Part shown: piece by piece, positions 1-8,271 of the stretch | Layout: each line of letters begins with the position of its first letter | How positions within the stretch are numbered: position 1 is the first letter of the stretch | Source: Bacteroidota bacterium | GTDB taxonomy: Bacteria > Bacteroidota > Bacteroidia > Bacteroidales > Paludibacteraceae | Direction of reading: 5' to 3' | Length of the DNA: 64,000 nt | Assembly: GCA_023459355.1 (NCBI GenBank) | Contig: JAEWUM010000048.1 | Span: 1-64,000 of the forward strand | The notes under the pieces: model-generated | The model's input: the letters and a program-made list of their open reading frames with translations, nothing else | Told to the model about the DNA's origin: nothing | Databases searched by the model: none | Position numbers and translations under genes: made by a program

Positions 1-1026
1 CCCCCCTTTGCTCCGATGGAAAAAAATGACTATAATTGTTCTCCGCCTAAAGTTCACATTTATGAGTCATTTAACCAGGGAACAAAGATATACTATTGCA
101 TCGATGTTGCAAAACGGCTATAATCAAAACGAAATAGCCCTTGTTATTAATAAAGATAAATCAGTGGTCAGTCGGGAGATCCGCCGCAATGCAGATGCCC
201 GATCCGGCCAGTACAAGGATGATTTAGCCCATCGTAAATACCTGAAGCGTCAGCAATACAAGGCTAAACCCAGAACCTTCACACCTGAAGTAGAGGAGTA
301 TGTCAGAGATAGATTGCGTCTGAAACATAGTCCTGAACAAATTGCAGGTGTTGCCAAAAAGAACGGAGATAAATGTGTCTCACACGAGCGAATCTATCAG
401 TTTATTTGGGAAGATAAGCGAAAAAAAGGAACGCTGTATCTTGACCTTAGAAACAGAGGGCGTCGCTATAAAAAGCGAAGTGTGATTTACGATAAACGGG
501 GTACAATCCCCAATCGCACAGACATCTCTCAAAGACCGCCTGAAGTTGAACTGCGCGAACGCTTTGGTGATTTAGAAATTGACCTGATTATTGGCAAAAA
601 TCACAAAGGCGCTATCTTAACCATCAATGACAGAGCTACCGGGTTAGGCAAGCTTCGTAAATTAGAAGGCAAAGATGCTGAACAACTTGCATTGGCTACC
701 ATAGATTGTTTAAACGATTGGAAACCATTCCTTAAAACAATTACATCAGACAACGGAAAAGAATTTGCCAATCATCAGATGGTAGCACAAGAACTAAATA
801 TCGATTTCTTCTTTGCTAAACCATACGCAAGCTGGCAAAGAGGTTCGAACGAAAATTATAATCGCCTCGTCAGGCAATATATACCAAAAAAGGTTCACTT
901 TGATTGTATCCCGGAGGATTATGTTAATTTTGTCGAAACACAAATCAATAATCGACCTAGAAAAAGATTCAATTATGAATCACCAGTTTTTATGTTTAAT
1001 CAAAAAGTTGCATTTTCAACTTGAAT
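1..1026 (+). mobile_element. IS30-family insertion sequence (left end not resolved)
   Basis: The element is recognised by its IS30-type transposase. The right terminus probably lies at about 1005-1026, where the sequence GTTGCATTTTCAACTTGAA covers the transposase stop; similar ends are familiar from Bacteroidota IS30 relatives, but this is from memory. The left terminus should be within about 60 bases of the transposase start or before the window. I could not find a convincing inverted copy there: only AAGTT at about 53 resembles the right arm. No target-site duplication could be established. The extent given is therefore approximate. Confidence 0.6.
62..1024 (+). CDS. IS30-family transposase
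   Basis: This DDE transposase would catalyse cut and paste or circle-forming movement of the surrounding IS30-type element. The start at 62 (MSHLTREQRYTI) is preferred to the in-frame ATG at 26 because IS30 transposases begin with this helix-turn-helix segment; the upstream residues look like untranslated leader. The N-terminal half has the characteristic HTH with the pattern NQNEIALVINKDKSVVSREI. The catalytic core follows: GDLEIDLIIG gives the first Asp, TSDNGKEF the second Asp, and the segment around RGSNENYNRLVRQYIPK the final Glu. The C-terminal NNRPRKRFNYESP motif is typical of the family. Length (320 residues) is normal, so the enzyme looks intact. It runs toward, and overlaps by 25 bases, the 3' end of the esterase gene on the other strand. 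Confidence 0.93.
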   Translation: MSHLTREQRYTIASMLQNGYNQNEIALVINKDKSVVSREIRRNADARSGQYKDDLAHRKYLKRQQYKAKPRTFTPEVEEYVRDRLRLKHSPEQIAGVAKKNGDKCVSHERIYQFIWEDKRKKGTLYLDLRNRGRRYKKRSVIYDKRGTIPNRTDISQRPPEVELRERFGDLEIDLIIGKNHKGAILTINDRATGLGKLRKLEGKDAEQLALATIDCLNDWKPFLKTITSDNGKEFANHQMVAQELNIDFFFAKPYASWQRGSNENYNRLVRQYIPKKVHFDCIPEDYVNFVETQINNRPRKRFNYESPVFMFNQKVAFST

Positions 1027-2679
1027 GTTGCTTACTAAAATTTTAGACGTGTATTGATTGTATTCTGATTGAATATTAACGAAATAAATCCCTTTTGATA
1101 AATCAGGCAAGACATACGATTTATTTTCATTCCGAATTAATTGCGGTTCATCCCAGGTAAAAATAATTTGACCCGACAAGGTACTTATGCTAATACGGTG
1201 ATAATCCTGTTCTGATGCCGGAATAAACAGCATTCCATTTCGATAATAGGGTTTAAACAAATCATTTCTCCGGACTTTTTCGACGCTGGTATAATCCTCC
1301 AACCCAGGAACAAGCATAGTCTGTGCACTTGCATTGAGTTTATAATAAAATGCTACACTAAAATTATACAGAGGATAGGGTTGCTCATAAATAATTCCCA
1401 TTGCATCGCGGGGTTCATACGACGGACGAAGGGTGGTTTCCGCAGCATCTCTCGGGTAAAAATAGCTGTTATCCGGATTTCTTTTATCCAAATCAATATA
1501 ATTGTAGAAAGCAAGGTAATCGTCACTATCGCGCAAATTTCCATGACCAGCATTATTGGTTCCTGCATAGATAATTTCAACATCTCCCGTCAAATCTGTC
1601 AATGCTGTCAGGATGACGCAATCACCTTCAATTCTCACCCCGGTAATTATCTTTTTAGCTCCACTAAGGTATAACTCAAAGCCGGCACTGGTTACCTTAT
1701 TTACCAGTTGTTCGTCAATCACGAGCGGCAACTTTGGCACTAAGAACCTGATTTTAATTTCCTTTGGATTAGAGGTTCTGGATATTTCAGCCGGTTGCAA
1801 TGGTTTGAAATCTTCACCAAGTATTTTGGTGCGATAGTAAACTTTACCCAGCATCTCACCAAACCAGCGATATCCATTTGAATCAAGATGTCCGCCTCTG
1901 TCGGTCATCGGGTAAACCGGACCGGCACACACAATGTCGTCATGTTCATTCGAGGCTTCCAATTGCGCCATTCCCACGGTGAGATAAGTACCACGTGTAT
2001 ATTGCGCCCCGGCCTGATAGGTAATAAACAAAGGTGCATCGGTTTGATTGTATTTTTTCATGATGTCGGCCTGCATATTTTCTTTCAAGGTCAACATCAG
2101 CGATTTATAGGTCGCTTTATCAGAAGTCGGTCTACTGCCAGAGGTCAGACCACTGTTGCCTGACGGAACAGTATAGTTGTATTCCCCCTGCATCCAGATG
2201 ATGGCTGGGCAGTGGATGTTATCCGATATAGTAGAAGCGTACTGGATGGCATTGGTGAAATGAGCGTAACAAACAGGATTATAATGTTCCTTCGAAAGTT
2301 CTTCGATTGTTCTTCCGCCAGTACCAGAAGATGTTGCTATAAACTGATGCTGTCCGTTTGTTTTTAGCTGAACATGATTGGTAGCGGCGATAACAGGTGA
2401 TTCCGCACAAATCATAGTCGCACGTTTTTTTGCCAACGATGAAGTTGATGCAGCTACGTTTGCAATAAGAGGATTAAATTTGTTAAATACTGTATTTCCG
2501 AAATTTGACCACACCTGCGTGCCAATCATATAATTCCCCGGTACATTTGTAGTTGACAATGGCGGCCAGGACTGGTGACCTGTAGACAAACTCTGACCAT
2601 ACATGATCAGGTGTTCGTAGCGCTGTGCCTGCATCAGCAGTACAGAAACAAAAAACAGAATTGCACAAAGAATTCTCAT
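1000..2679 (-). CDS. SASA-domain carbohydrate acetylesterase with T9SS sorting tail
   Basis: Likely a secreted SGNH-type esterase of the sialate O-acetylesterase-like (SASA) family that removes acyl groups from a glycan. The start at 2679 is chosen because a good signal peptide (MRILCAILFFVSVLLMQAQ) begins there and AGGAGGTAT lies just upstream, a rare strong ribosome site for this phylum. The longer frame to 2751 lacks support. Family blocks visible are YGQSLSTG with the nucleophile Ser, GTGGRTIEEL, WMQGEYNY, and GGHLDSNGYRWFGE with the probable catalytic Asp/His. The last 80 residues form a T9SS sorting domain (LSGQIIF and LSKGIYFVNIQSE). The final eight or so residues and the stop codon are encoded in the end of the adjacent IS30 element, so the native C-terminus has probably been replaced. 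It is the last gene of locus A. Its exact acyl substrate is unknown. Confidence 0.82.
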   Translation of the reverse strand: MRILCAILFFVSVLLMQAQRYEHLIMYGQSLSTGHQSWPPLSTTNVPGNYMIGTQVWSNFGNTVFNKFNPLIANVAASTSSLAKKRATMICAESPVIAATNHVQLKTNGQHQFIATSSGTGGRTIEELSKEHYNPVCYAHFTNAIQYASTISDNIHCPAIIWMQGEYNYTVPSGNSGLTSGSRPTSDKATYKSLMLTLKENMQADIMKKYNQTDAPLFITYQAGAQYTRGTYLTVGMAQLEASNEHDDIVCAGPVYPMTDRGGHLDSNGYRWFGEMLGKVYYRTKILGEDFKPLQPAEISRTSNPKEIKIRFLVPKLPLVIDEQLVNKVTSAGFELYLSGAKKIITGVRIEGDCVILTALTDLTGDVEIIYAGTNNAGHGNLRDSDDYLAFYNYIDLDKRNPDNSYFYPRDAAETTLRPSYEPRDAMGIIYEQPYPLYNFSVAFYYKLNASAQTMLVPGLEDYTSVEKVRRNDLFKPYYRNGMLFIPASEQDYHRISISTLSGQIIFTWDEPQLIRNENKSYVLPDLSKGIYFVNIQSEYNQYTSKILVSNIQVENATF

Positions 2680-2790
2680 GATATACCTCCTTAATATATT
2701 AATTGCATGATTTACATTACCTATTAAACCCCTCATAAACAGACAAGACAATTAGGCAAAAACAGATATATACTAAATGAAACGGACTTT

Positions 2791-3648
2791 TTATTTGTAA
2801 ATTATTATCGTATTACAATTATTTCGCTCGCCATAAGAATCAAAAATCTTATTGGCAGCAGGTTTATTCAACACGCCATTTCCCGGAGTTGCATTCGACC
2901 AAAGTGTCGTAGAACGTCCACCATCCAAATTCATTGCCTTTTTGCAACCTAACACTTTTAGCATGTGTGCTAATTCAGGGATTGTCATTCCTTCCGCCTG
3001 TCCTTTAAATCTTCCATCTACCGTAATGAGCCACAACTTATTATCTTTAGAAACCGCGATTGCACTGCGCGGGTGCTTTACCTCTGTAAAGCGAGGAAAG
3101 CTCATCCACGAAAAATCACAAACTTTATTTTTATAAACCAACATAGGACCGGACGACAATACCGTACCTTTTTTATCACAATAGGAATTCTCAACATCCT
3201 TACTCCATGGAATTAAATCAACCCTTCCATTCTTAATGCTGATTGCACCGTTAACACGACCAAATTCCTTATCTGTAGTAAGACATGCTGTTTGTCCATC
3301 TACCCGATAGTAACATGTTGATTTGAAAGTTTTCTCATCATAATATGATCCATTGATCGCTGCAATTGCATTGTTTGCTTTTGCCATTTCACTTGTAATA
3401 TCACAAGTATCAGGTAAAATAACCTTGACTCTGTAACTATTTTTATTCAAATCAATTACCATGATATTCACATTTTGCGGTCCACCATATAAATTGGAAA
3501 TCAAACCGTGTTTATTTACAATTCCTTTTCCTAAAGGGGTTTCTGTCCATTTAAAATTAACAACTGTAGCTGAATCGACTGCAGTCTGGGCAACACCGGA
3601 TAAGGAGAGAAATAAAAAAGCACAAAGAGAAAAAAACATTTTTTTCAT
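2791..3648 (-). CDS. Secreted phosphodiester glycosidase (NAGPA domain)
   Basis: This protein matches the NAGPA fold (PF09992), named after the human uncovering enzyme that removes GlcNAc from GlcNAc-1-phospho-6-mannose. It has a signal peptide (MKKMFFSLCAFLFLSLSGVAQ) with no lipobox, so it is probably periplasmic or secreted. The domain fills the whole protein. Blocks seen are AAINGSYYDEKT near residue 95, HPRSAIAVSKD, LWLITVDGRF and MNLDGGRSTTLW near the C-terminus; the last is the family's most conserved segment. At 285 residues it is a single-domain form. It lies between the GH20 gene and the esterase gene on the same strand with short gaps, consistent with a shared transcript. It is more diverged from the two other NAGPA proteins in the locus than they are from each other. 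Confidence 0.85.
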   Translation of the reverse strand: MKKMFFSLCAFLFLSLSGVAQTAVDSATVVNFKWTETPLGKGIVNKHGLISNLYGGPQNVNIMVIDLNKNSYRVKVILPDTCDITSEMAKANNAIAAINGSYYDEKTFKSTCYYRVDGQTACLTTDKEFGRVNGAISIKNGRVDLIPWSKDVENSYCDKKGTVLSSGPMLVYKNKVCDFSWMSFPRFTEVKHPRSAIAVSKDNKLWLITVDGRFKGQAEGMTIPELAHMLKVLGCKKAMNLDGGRSTTLWSNATPGNGVLNKPAANKIFDSYGERNNCNTIIIYK

Positions 3649-3677
3649 ACGTTTAAATTTTTATAGTGTTATTATAA

Positions 3678-5252
3678 TCATTTTATTATTGTTTTTGACA
3701 ACGGGGCATAATTATACCCCTTTCTAAACCACCGATCAATATAAAACGATAAGTTTTCTTTGAATCGAGTGTAATCCTTCTTTTCAGGAGCAGTCCAACC
3801 GGTTTCGGCATAGGCTGCAATCCGAGGATAAGTTTGATATTCCACCTCCTTCTTTGTTGGGGTCCACTCACCCCACATCTGGCACCCAAGACCCAGAATT
3901 TGTTTTCTTTGTTCTGACGGTAAATTATCGGGGATTGGGTTAAAATTATAGGCTTTTAATAAATCAATTTGCTCATAAGTATAATCCAGATATGTGTATT
4001 TGTGATTTGAATTAACTAAATTATAACCTTTTTCAAGAGCCCGTTTCATTATATCGGGAGCACCTTTCCAGAAATGGATAACTGCATTCGAAGACAATTC
4101 AGCTTTCGCATCTTCTGCAGTTGACCATTCATGAACATTAATCCCTAATATTTCATTCCATCCCATCATACGTTTACCCAAAGAGTCGGACACAAAATTG
4201 GATATATCGTTTGTAAATTTCACCTGAACATCACTTAATGTATTCAGGTTATTCTTTTCCATGTACCCAGCAATATCCAAAGAACCTTTCCATTGATCAT
4301 ATTTTACCTCATCTCCTCCAATGTGTATTATTTGCGATGGAAATAAACCGGAAACCTCTTTCAACACATTATGTAAAAATTGAATTACTTCAGGATTAGC
4401 GGGATTAAAAATCGTGTGAGCCACTCCAAACTTTACCGGTACTTTTATTTGTTCATTCAGCATGCCGAGCCATGGATAACTTGCTACCGCAGCGGAAGCA
4501 TGACCAGGCATACTAATCTCCGGGATGATTGTGATATAACGTTCCGAGGCAAAAGCAACCAACTCTTTGATTTCAGATTGGGTATAATATCCTTTATGAA
4601 TTCTCCCGTCAAACACTTCACTTTTCCATTTCTTTCCATCAACATTTATTTGAGTGCTATCACGCACTGAACCAATACCAGTCAATTGTGGATATTTTTT
4701 AATTTCAATCCGCCAACCGGCGTCATCGGTTAAATGCCAGTGAAATGTGTTGAGTTTAAGCATTGCCATCTCTTCGAGCAACTGCATCACAGTTTCTTTT
4801 CCCTGAAAATACCGTGCTTCATCTAACATATAGGCTCTCCATGTAAAAGCCGGTTTATCATTGATCACTAAGCAAGGTAATTTCTTTTGCTGTATTAACT
4901 GTCTTAGCGTTTGAATTCCATAAAATATCCCGTTTTCAGCAGAAGCATCAATGAGAATTCGAGAAGGAGTAACAGTAAGACGATACGCCTCTTTGCCTCC
5001 ATCAATATTCTTATTAATGCGTAATCGAATTTCAGTTCCTTTTGGATTCAGAGATAAATTATGTTCCGAAACAAGAAGCTTTTTAAGATAATCCTGATTA
5101 AGTTTATCTCCTTTCAAACGAAAGCCATCTGACAAGTCACACTCACCTTTATTCATCACAACATCATTTGGAAAAGGAATGACATTGATTTCTACAGCAT
5201 GTACCATCACAGTTAATAGGAAAAGAAAAAGTAGTAATTTAGTTTTATCCAT
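3678..5252 (-). CDS. Beta-N-acetylhexosaminidase, GH20
   Basis: A glycoside hydrolase family 20 enzyme that should release terminal beta-linked GlcNAc or GalNAc. A signal peptide (MDKTKLLLFLFLLTVMVHA) sends it to the periplasm or beyond. Residues about 20-130 are the N-terminal GH20b-like domain (RLTVTPSRILIDASAENGIF, then YGIQTLRQL). The catalytic barrel follows with WRAYMLDEARYF, FHWHLTDDAGWRIEIKKYP and the catalytic HIGGDEVKYDQW, which carries the Asp-Glu pair that stabilises the oxazolinium intermediate and acts as acid/base. The tail has GCQMWGEWT and TGWTAPE, also typical. Length (524) is standard for a Bacteroidota exo-hexosaminidase. It sits between two NAGPA genes, which suggests beta-GlcNAc removal alongside phosphodiester cleavage. 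Confidence 0.94.
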   Translation of the reverse strand: MDKTKLLLFLFLLTVMVHAVEINVIPFPNDVVMNKGECDLSDGFRLKGDKLNQDYLKKLLVSEHNLSLNPKGTEIRLRINKNIDGGKEAYRLTVTPSRILIDASAENGIFYGIQTLRQLIQQKKLPCLVINDKPAFTWRAYMLDEARYFQGKETVMQLLEEMAMLKLNTFHWHLTDDAGWRIEIKKYPQLTGIGSVRDSTQINVDGKKWKSEVFDGRIHKGYYTQSEIKELVAFASERYITIIPEISMPGHASAAVASYPWLGMLNEQIKVPVKFGVAHTIFNPANPEVIQFLHNVLKEVSGLFPSQIIHIGGDEVKYDQWKGSLDIAGYMEKNNLNTLSDVQVKFTNDISNFVSDSLGKRMMGWNEILGINVHEWSTAEDAKAELSSNAVIHFWKGAPDIMKRALEKGYNLVNSNHKYTYLDYTYEQIDLLKAYNFNPIPDNLPSEQRKQILGLGCQMWGEWTPTKKEVEYQTYPRIAAYAETGWTAPEKKDYTRFKENLSFYIDRWFRKGYNYAPLSKTIIK

Positions 5253-5271
5253 AACTATCCTGATTTATTTT

Positions 5272-6507
5272 TTATTCATTTGAAATTATCAACAATCCAT
5301 TTGCCACCGGTCTTTCTGTTCCATCAGAAGGCCTGTTCCGGATTTCAAAACGACCGGCAGAGAAATCATCAGCGTTTCTTCGGAAAAAAGTTGTCGAACC
5401 GCCACCATCAATATTAATTGCATTATAGGCACCCAAGGCATACATGCATTGGGATAATTCCCCGTAATTCATCCCGTTGGAATAGGTTGCTTGTCGCCCG
5501 TCGACAGCCAGCAGATATATTTTTTGCCTGTCTTTTGAGACTCCAACACAAGTACGAGGTTCGTATACTGTATCGTTTGAAAAAACAGGAACAACACCGT
5601 TTTTTACAAGCCAGGTACGCCCACCAAGAGCTTCTTTTAAAGTGTTTTTTATACTATTATATTCATTCAACCCTCCAATAATAGCTCGCCGTTGATATGT
5701 AATAGCAAAAAAAGTATTATTTGTAGTAAAGAAACTTTCTTTCAGTGCTACTCCATTCTTATAAACAATTCCTTGTGGTTCACCAGTCTCCATGTTAAAA
5801 AAATCTCCATTCACACCTCCCCAGACTTTGTGTCCCGTTCCATCTTCGTAAATCGCTTGCTCAGTCATCTTCTGGCGTTTAAAAACAGTCTGATTATCCG
5901 GCGTAGACACTTCAACAGATATAGTTGGGACTGTCAAATCGACCTCGTATACAAAAAGTTTCATTAATTTTCCTTTCGTAGAGGTATAAGCAATTTCAGC
6001 CACACGTGCACCCTGAGCCACATAATAAACCACAGAAGAAGAAACTTCGTTTATTATATTTGTACCTGTTCTTAAACGTTCCTCTATATCGGATTGATAG
6101 GATATATCACCATCAAAAATTGTAGGATACAATAAATAATTAGAGACAGCGCCATCAGAAGCGTTGGCCGGATAACCGCCAATGAGAGCAACATTCCTGG
6201 ATATTTCAAAAGTACGATCCCGCTCAGTAACAACATCTGCAGATATTACTTTACGGATTGGAGTATACTTACCTTCAGCAATATGAATACTATCGCCATC
6301 TTTACAAATTTGTAATGCTTTATCTAATGTTATAGGCCGTGCCCACGACAAGCCATCATTAGTTTCCGTACCTGAAACTTTCACGTAATAATTTGTCGCA
6401 TTTACTTCAGACGTCTGTTTATGAACACTTAAGCCTCCATAAGATTGAGATGAAAGATAGAAAGCCAGAATAAGAAATGCAGCTAAAAAATAATAGTGTA
6501 AAGACAT
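5272..6507 (-). CDS. Chimeric protein: truncated beta-helix module fused to NAGPA phosphodiester glycosidase domain
   Basis: The start at 6507 is chosen because a hydrophobic signal sequence (MSLHYYFLAAFLILAFYL) begins there; an upstream ATG at 6555 is also possible and would couple translation to the preceding gene, whose stop ends at 6560. Residues about 35-140 match the N-terminal module of the two beta-helix proteins in this locus: YYVKVSGTETNDGLSWA, DSIHIAEGKYTP and LIGGYPANASDGA. The beta-helix repeats themselves are absent. Instead, a complete NAGPA domain follows (VWGGVNGDFFN, VYEPRTCVGVSKD, LLAVDGRQATYSNGM, NAINIDGGGSTTFF), closely resembling the 310-residue lipoprotein of the same locus. 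It looks like a product of recombination between neighbouring genes. Enzymatic role presumed as for the other NAGPA proteins. Confidence 0.8.
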   Translation of the reverse strand: MSLHYYFLAAFLILAFYLSSQSYGGLSVHKQTSEVNATNYYVKVSGTETNDGLSWARPITLDKALQICKDGDSIHIAEGKYTPIRKVISADVVTERDRTFEISRNVALIGGYPANASDGAVSNYLLYPTIFDGDISYQSDIEERLRTGTNIINEVSSSVVYYVAQGARVAEIAYTSTKGKLMKLFVYEVDLTVPTISVEVSTPDNQTVFKRQKMTEQAIYEDGTGHKVWGGVNGDFFNMETGEPQGIVYKNGVALKESFFTTNNTFFAITYQRRAIIGGLNEYNSIKNTLKEALGGRTWLVKNGVVPVFSNDTVYEPRTCVGVSKDRQKIYLLAVDGRQATYSNGMNYGELSQCMYALGAYNAINIDGGGSTTFFRRNADDFSAGRFEIRNRPSDGTERPVANGLLIISNE

Positions 6508-6529
6508 TTGGTTGAATGTCTTTACACTA
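6494..6529 (-). terminator. Hairpin resembling an intrinsic terminator, overlapping the chimera start
   Basis: TAGTGTAAAGACAT at 6494-6507 is a perfect inverted copy of ATGTCTTTACACTA at 6516-6529, separated by eight bases. On the minus strand the hairpin is followed by TTATTTTTTAG. It lies 31-66 bases past the stop of the beta-helix gene, so it could end that transcript. It also holds the ATG at 6507 in its 3' arm, so it could instead control expression of the next gene. Confidence 0.55.
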
Positions 6530-6559
6530 GCATAATTTTGAAATTCAGAATTCATTGTT

Positions 6560-8236
6560 TTATCTTACAATCGCTTTTAACACCTCATTACCAACTTTGA
6601 CAACATAAATACCTTTCGGAATTGATGATAGTATTGTAACATCACCCGTAGCATATTTATTGTAAAGATTTGTCCCAGAAACCGAATAAACTGCAACACT
6701 TTCTCCGGAAGATGTTTCTACAAATAAGTCGCCATCCTGTGACCAGGTCTTCCTTGTTTGAGAAACAACAGGGTTTACTGTAGAGATATCATTTGACTTT
6801 ATTACAGCACCCATTGTTGTACTTTCGTTACGGCTGTTACCAGCCTGGTCTTTTACTATAATATCAGTGTTTATTGCAGGGACATATCCGGAAGCAAGCG
6901 TAGTAAGCTGTGCAGCTGTCATTCCATAAAGTTTGGCTGGATTTTCATTGCCACTAAGGAGACATGTTTTAGTATAGCCTCCGTTATTCGCCAGTGATCC
7001 AATAGTAGTTTTGTCAAATACAACATCACTAACTTCCACACCGTTATTATTATAGATTTTATCTGAAGCAATTACATTTTTCAGGGAATAAACACTACCA
7101 GTAATAGGCCTGAATTCCTTAGAAATATCAGCATTACCAGAAATGATACTGTTGTATATATTTGTTGTACTCAAATTTGATATTTCAAGTCCTCCTGTAT
7201 TAGTTCCGGTATTGGCTGTGATTGTTGTATTAATCACATCAAATGCACAATTCTTACCAGTAGTAGAATAAACGAACAATCCTCCTCTACCTGATGCAGT
7301 ATTTCCATGAATGGTTGAGTTTACAATATACCCCAGACATCCTTCACGAAAATAAGCTCCGGCATGACCTGCTGATGCCGAATTATTACTGATTGTTGAG
7401 TTATGTATATATACTTTACAATATTGGTATGTATAAAGTCCAGCTCCCGTACCTGTTGGGAGATTATTATCCGAAATACTGGAGTCATACATTGTTAAAT
7501 ATGCATAGTTTGTTCCATTATTAGTTGCATAGGGACTGTTTATATAGAGAGTACCATTTCCGTTTGTCGTATTACTTACAATATTACATCTGTTTAATGT
7601 AACGTTTGCATACGACAACGTTGTAAGTGCAGCTCCCATATTAGCTGTGTTTTCAGCTATGTTACAATCTACAAACTCAACGGTAGATTTGATCACACAT
7701 ACACCTCCTGCAACATTCCGATTCATGAGGAAGTTATTATTTGTTGTTGTTATCCCACCTGTACCATCAGCTTTCCCGTTTTTTATTGAAATGCCATGGA
7801 TACTCACTTTCTGTCCTTCTACCGGAGGAGCTGTAATCACCATCGTATGATATACTTTCACTCCACCACCTATATCACCGCTGAATACTGTAAGATTATT
7901 TTGGGGATCAGCCACTGCTCCAGTTGTTGCATCAGCAGGATAGCCTCCAATAAGGGTGATGTTTTTATTTATTTCAAATGTTTTATCCCGATCTGTAAGA
8001 TCTGTGGCTTCAGAGAAAATCTGTGCCGTCGGGGTATAAGTTCCAGCAGCAATGTGAATAATATCATTAGTCGTCGTTTGTGCAATAGACAAAGCTGCAT
8101 CAAGTGTAATAGGGTCTTCCCACGAAGCTCCTGTGTTAGTAGATGCTCCGGTAGTTTTCACATAATAATTATCAGCAGATATTGTCAACGTAAACATAAC
8201 TGCTGCCATACATAAGAGTAAATAATTCTTTTTCAT
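6560..8236 (-). CDS. Right-handed beta-helix protein with T9SS sorting tail
   Basis: A secreted protein with a signal peptide (MKKNYLLLCMAAVMFTLTISA) and an N-terminal module (YYVKTTGASTNTGASWEDP, IIHIAAGTYTP, LIGGYPADATTGAVADP) of the kind found in DUF1565 or Pmp-like beta-helix proteins. Residues about 150-400 are rich in Asn, Thr and Gly, with repeating strands such as SSISDNNLPTGTGAGLYT and STISNNSASAGHAGAYF, indicating parallel beta-helix coils. The last 75 residues form a type A T9SS sorting domain (VAVYSVSGTNLYN, IPKGIYVVKVG). No catalytic site could be identified, so it may be a glycan-binding surface protein or a lyase-like enzyme. It lies between alkaline phosphatase and the chimera that shares its N-terminal module. 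Confidence 0.78.
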   Translation of the reverse strand: MKKNYLLLCMAAVMFTLTISADNYYVKTTGASTNTGASWEDPITLDAALSIAQTTTNDIIHIAAGTYTPTAQIFSEATDLTDRDKTFEINKNITLIGGYPADATTGAVADPQNNLTVFSGDIGGGVKVYHTMVITAPPVEGQKVSIHGISIKNGKADGTGGITTTNNNFLMNRNVAGGVCVIKSTVEFVDCNIAENTANMGAALTTLSYANVTLNRCNIVSNTTNGNGTLYINSPYATNNGTNYAYLTMYDSSISDNNLPTGTGAGLYTYQYCKVYIHNSTISNNSASAGHAGAYFREGCLGYIVNSTIHGNTASGRGGLFVYSTTGKNCAFDVINTTITANTGTNTGGLEISNLSTTNIYNSIISGNADISKEFRPITGSVYSLKNVIASDKIYNNNGVEVSDVVFDKTTIGSLANNGGYTKTCLLSGNENPAKLYGMTAAQLTTLASGYVPAINTDIIVKDQAGNSRNESTTMGAVIKSNDISTVNPVVSQTRKTWSQDGDLFVETSSGESVAVYSVSGTNLYNKYATGDVTILSSIPKGIYVVKVGNEVLKAIVR

Positions 8237-8271
8237 AACGCTAAATTTATTAAATTATTAACAATTGACAT

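Noticed and set aside
1..61. Left inverted repeat of the IS30 element
   Set aside because: Only a short AAGTT match to the right end was found, too weak to place the terminus.
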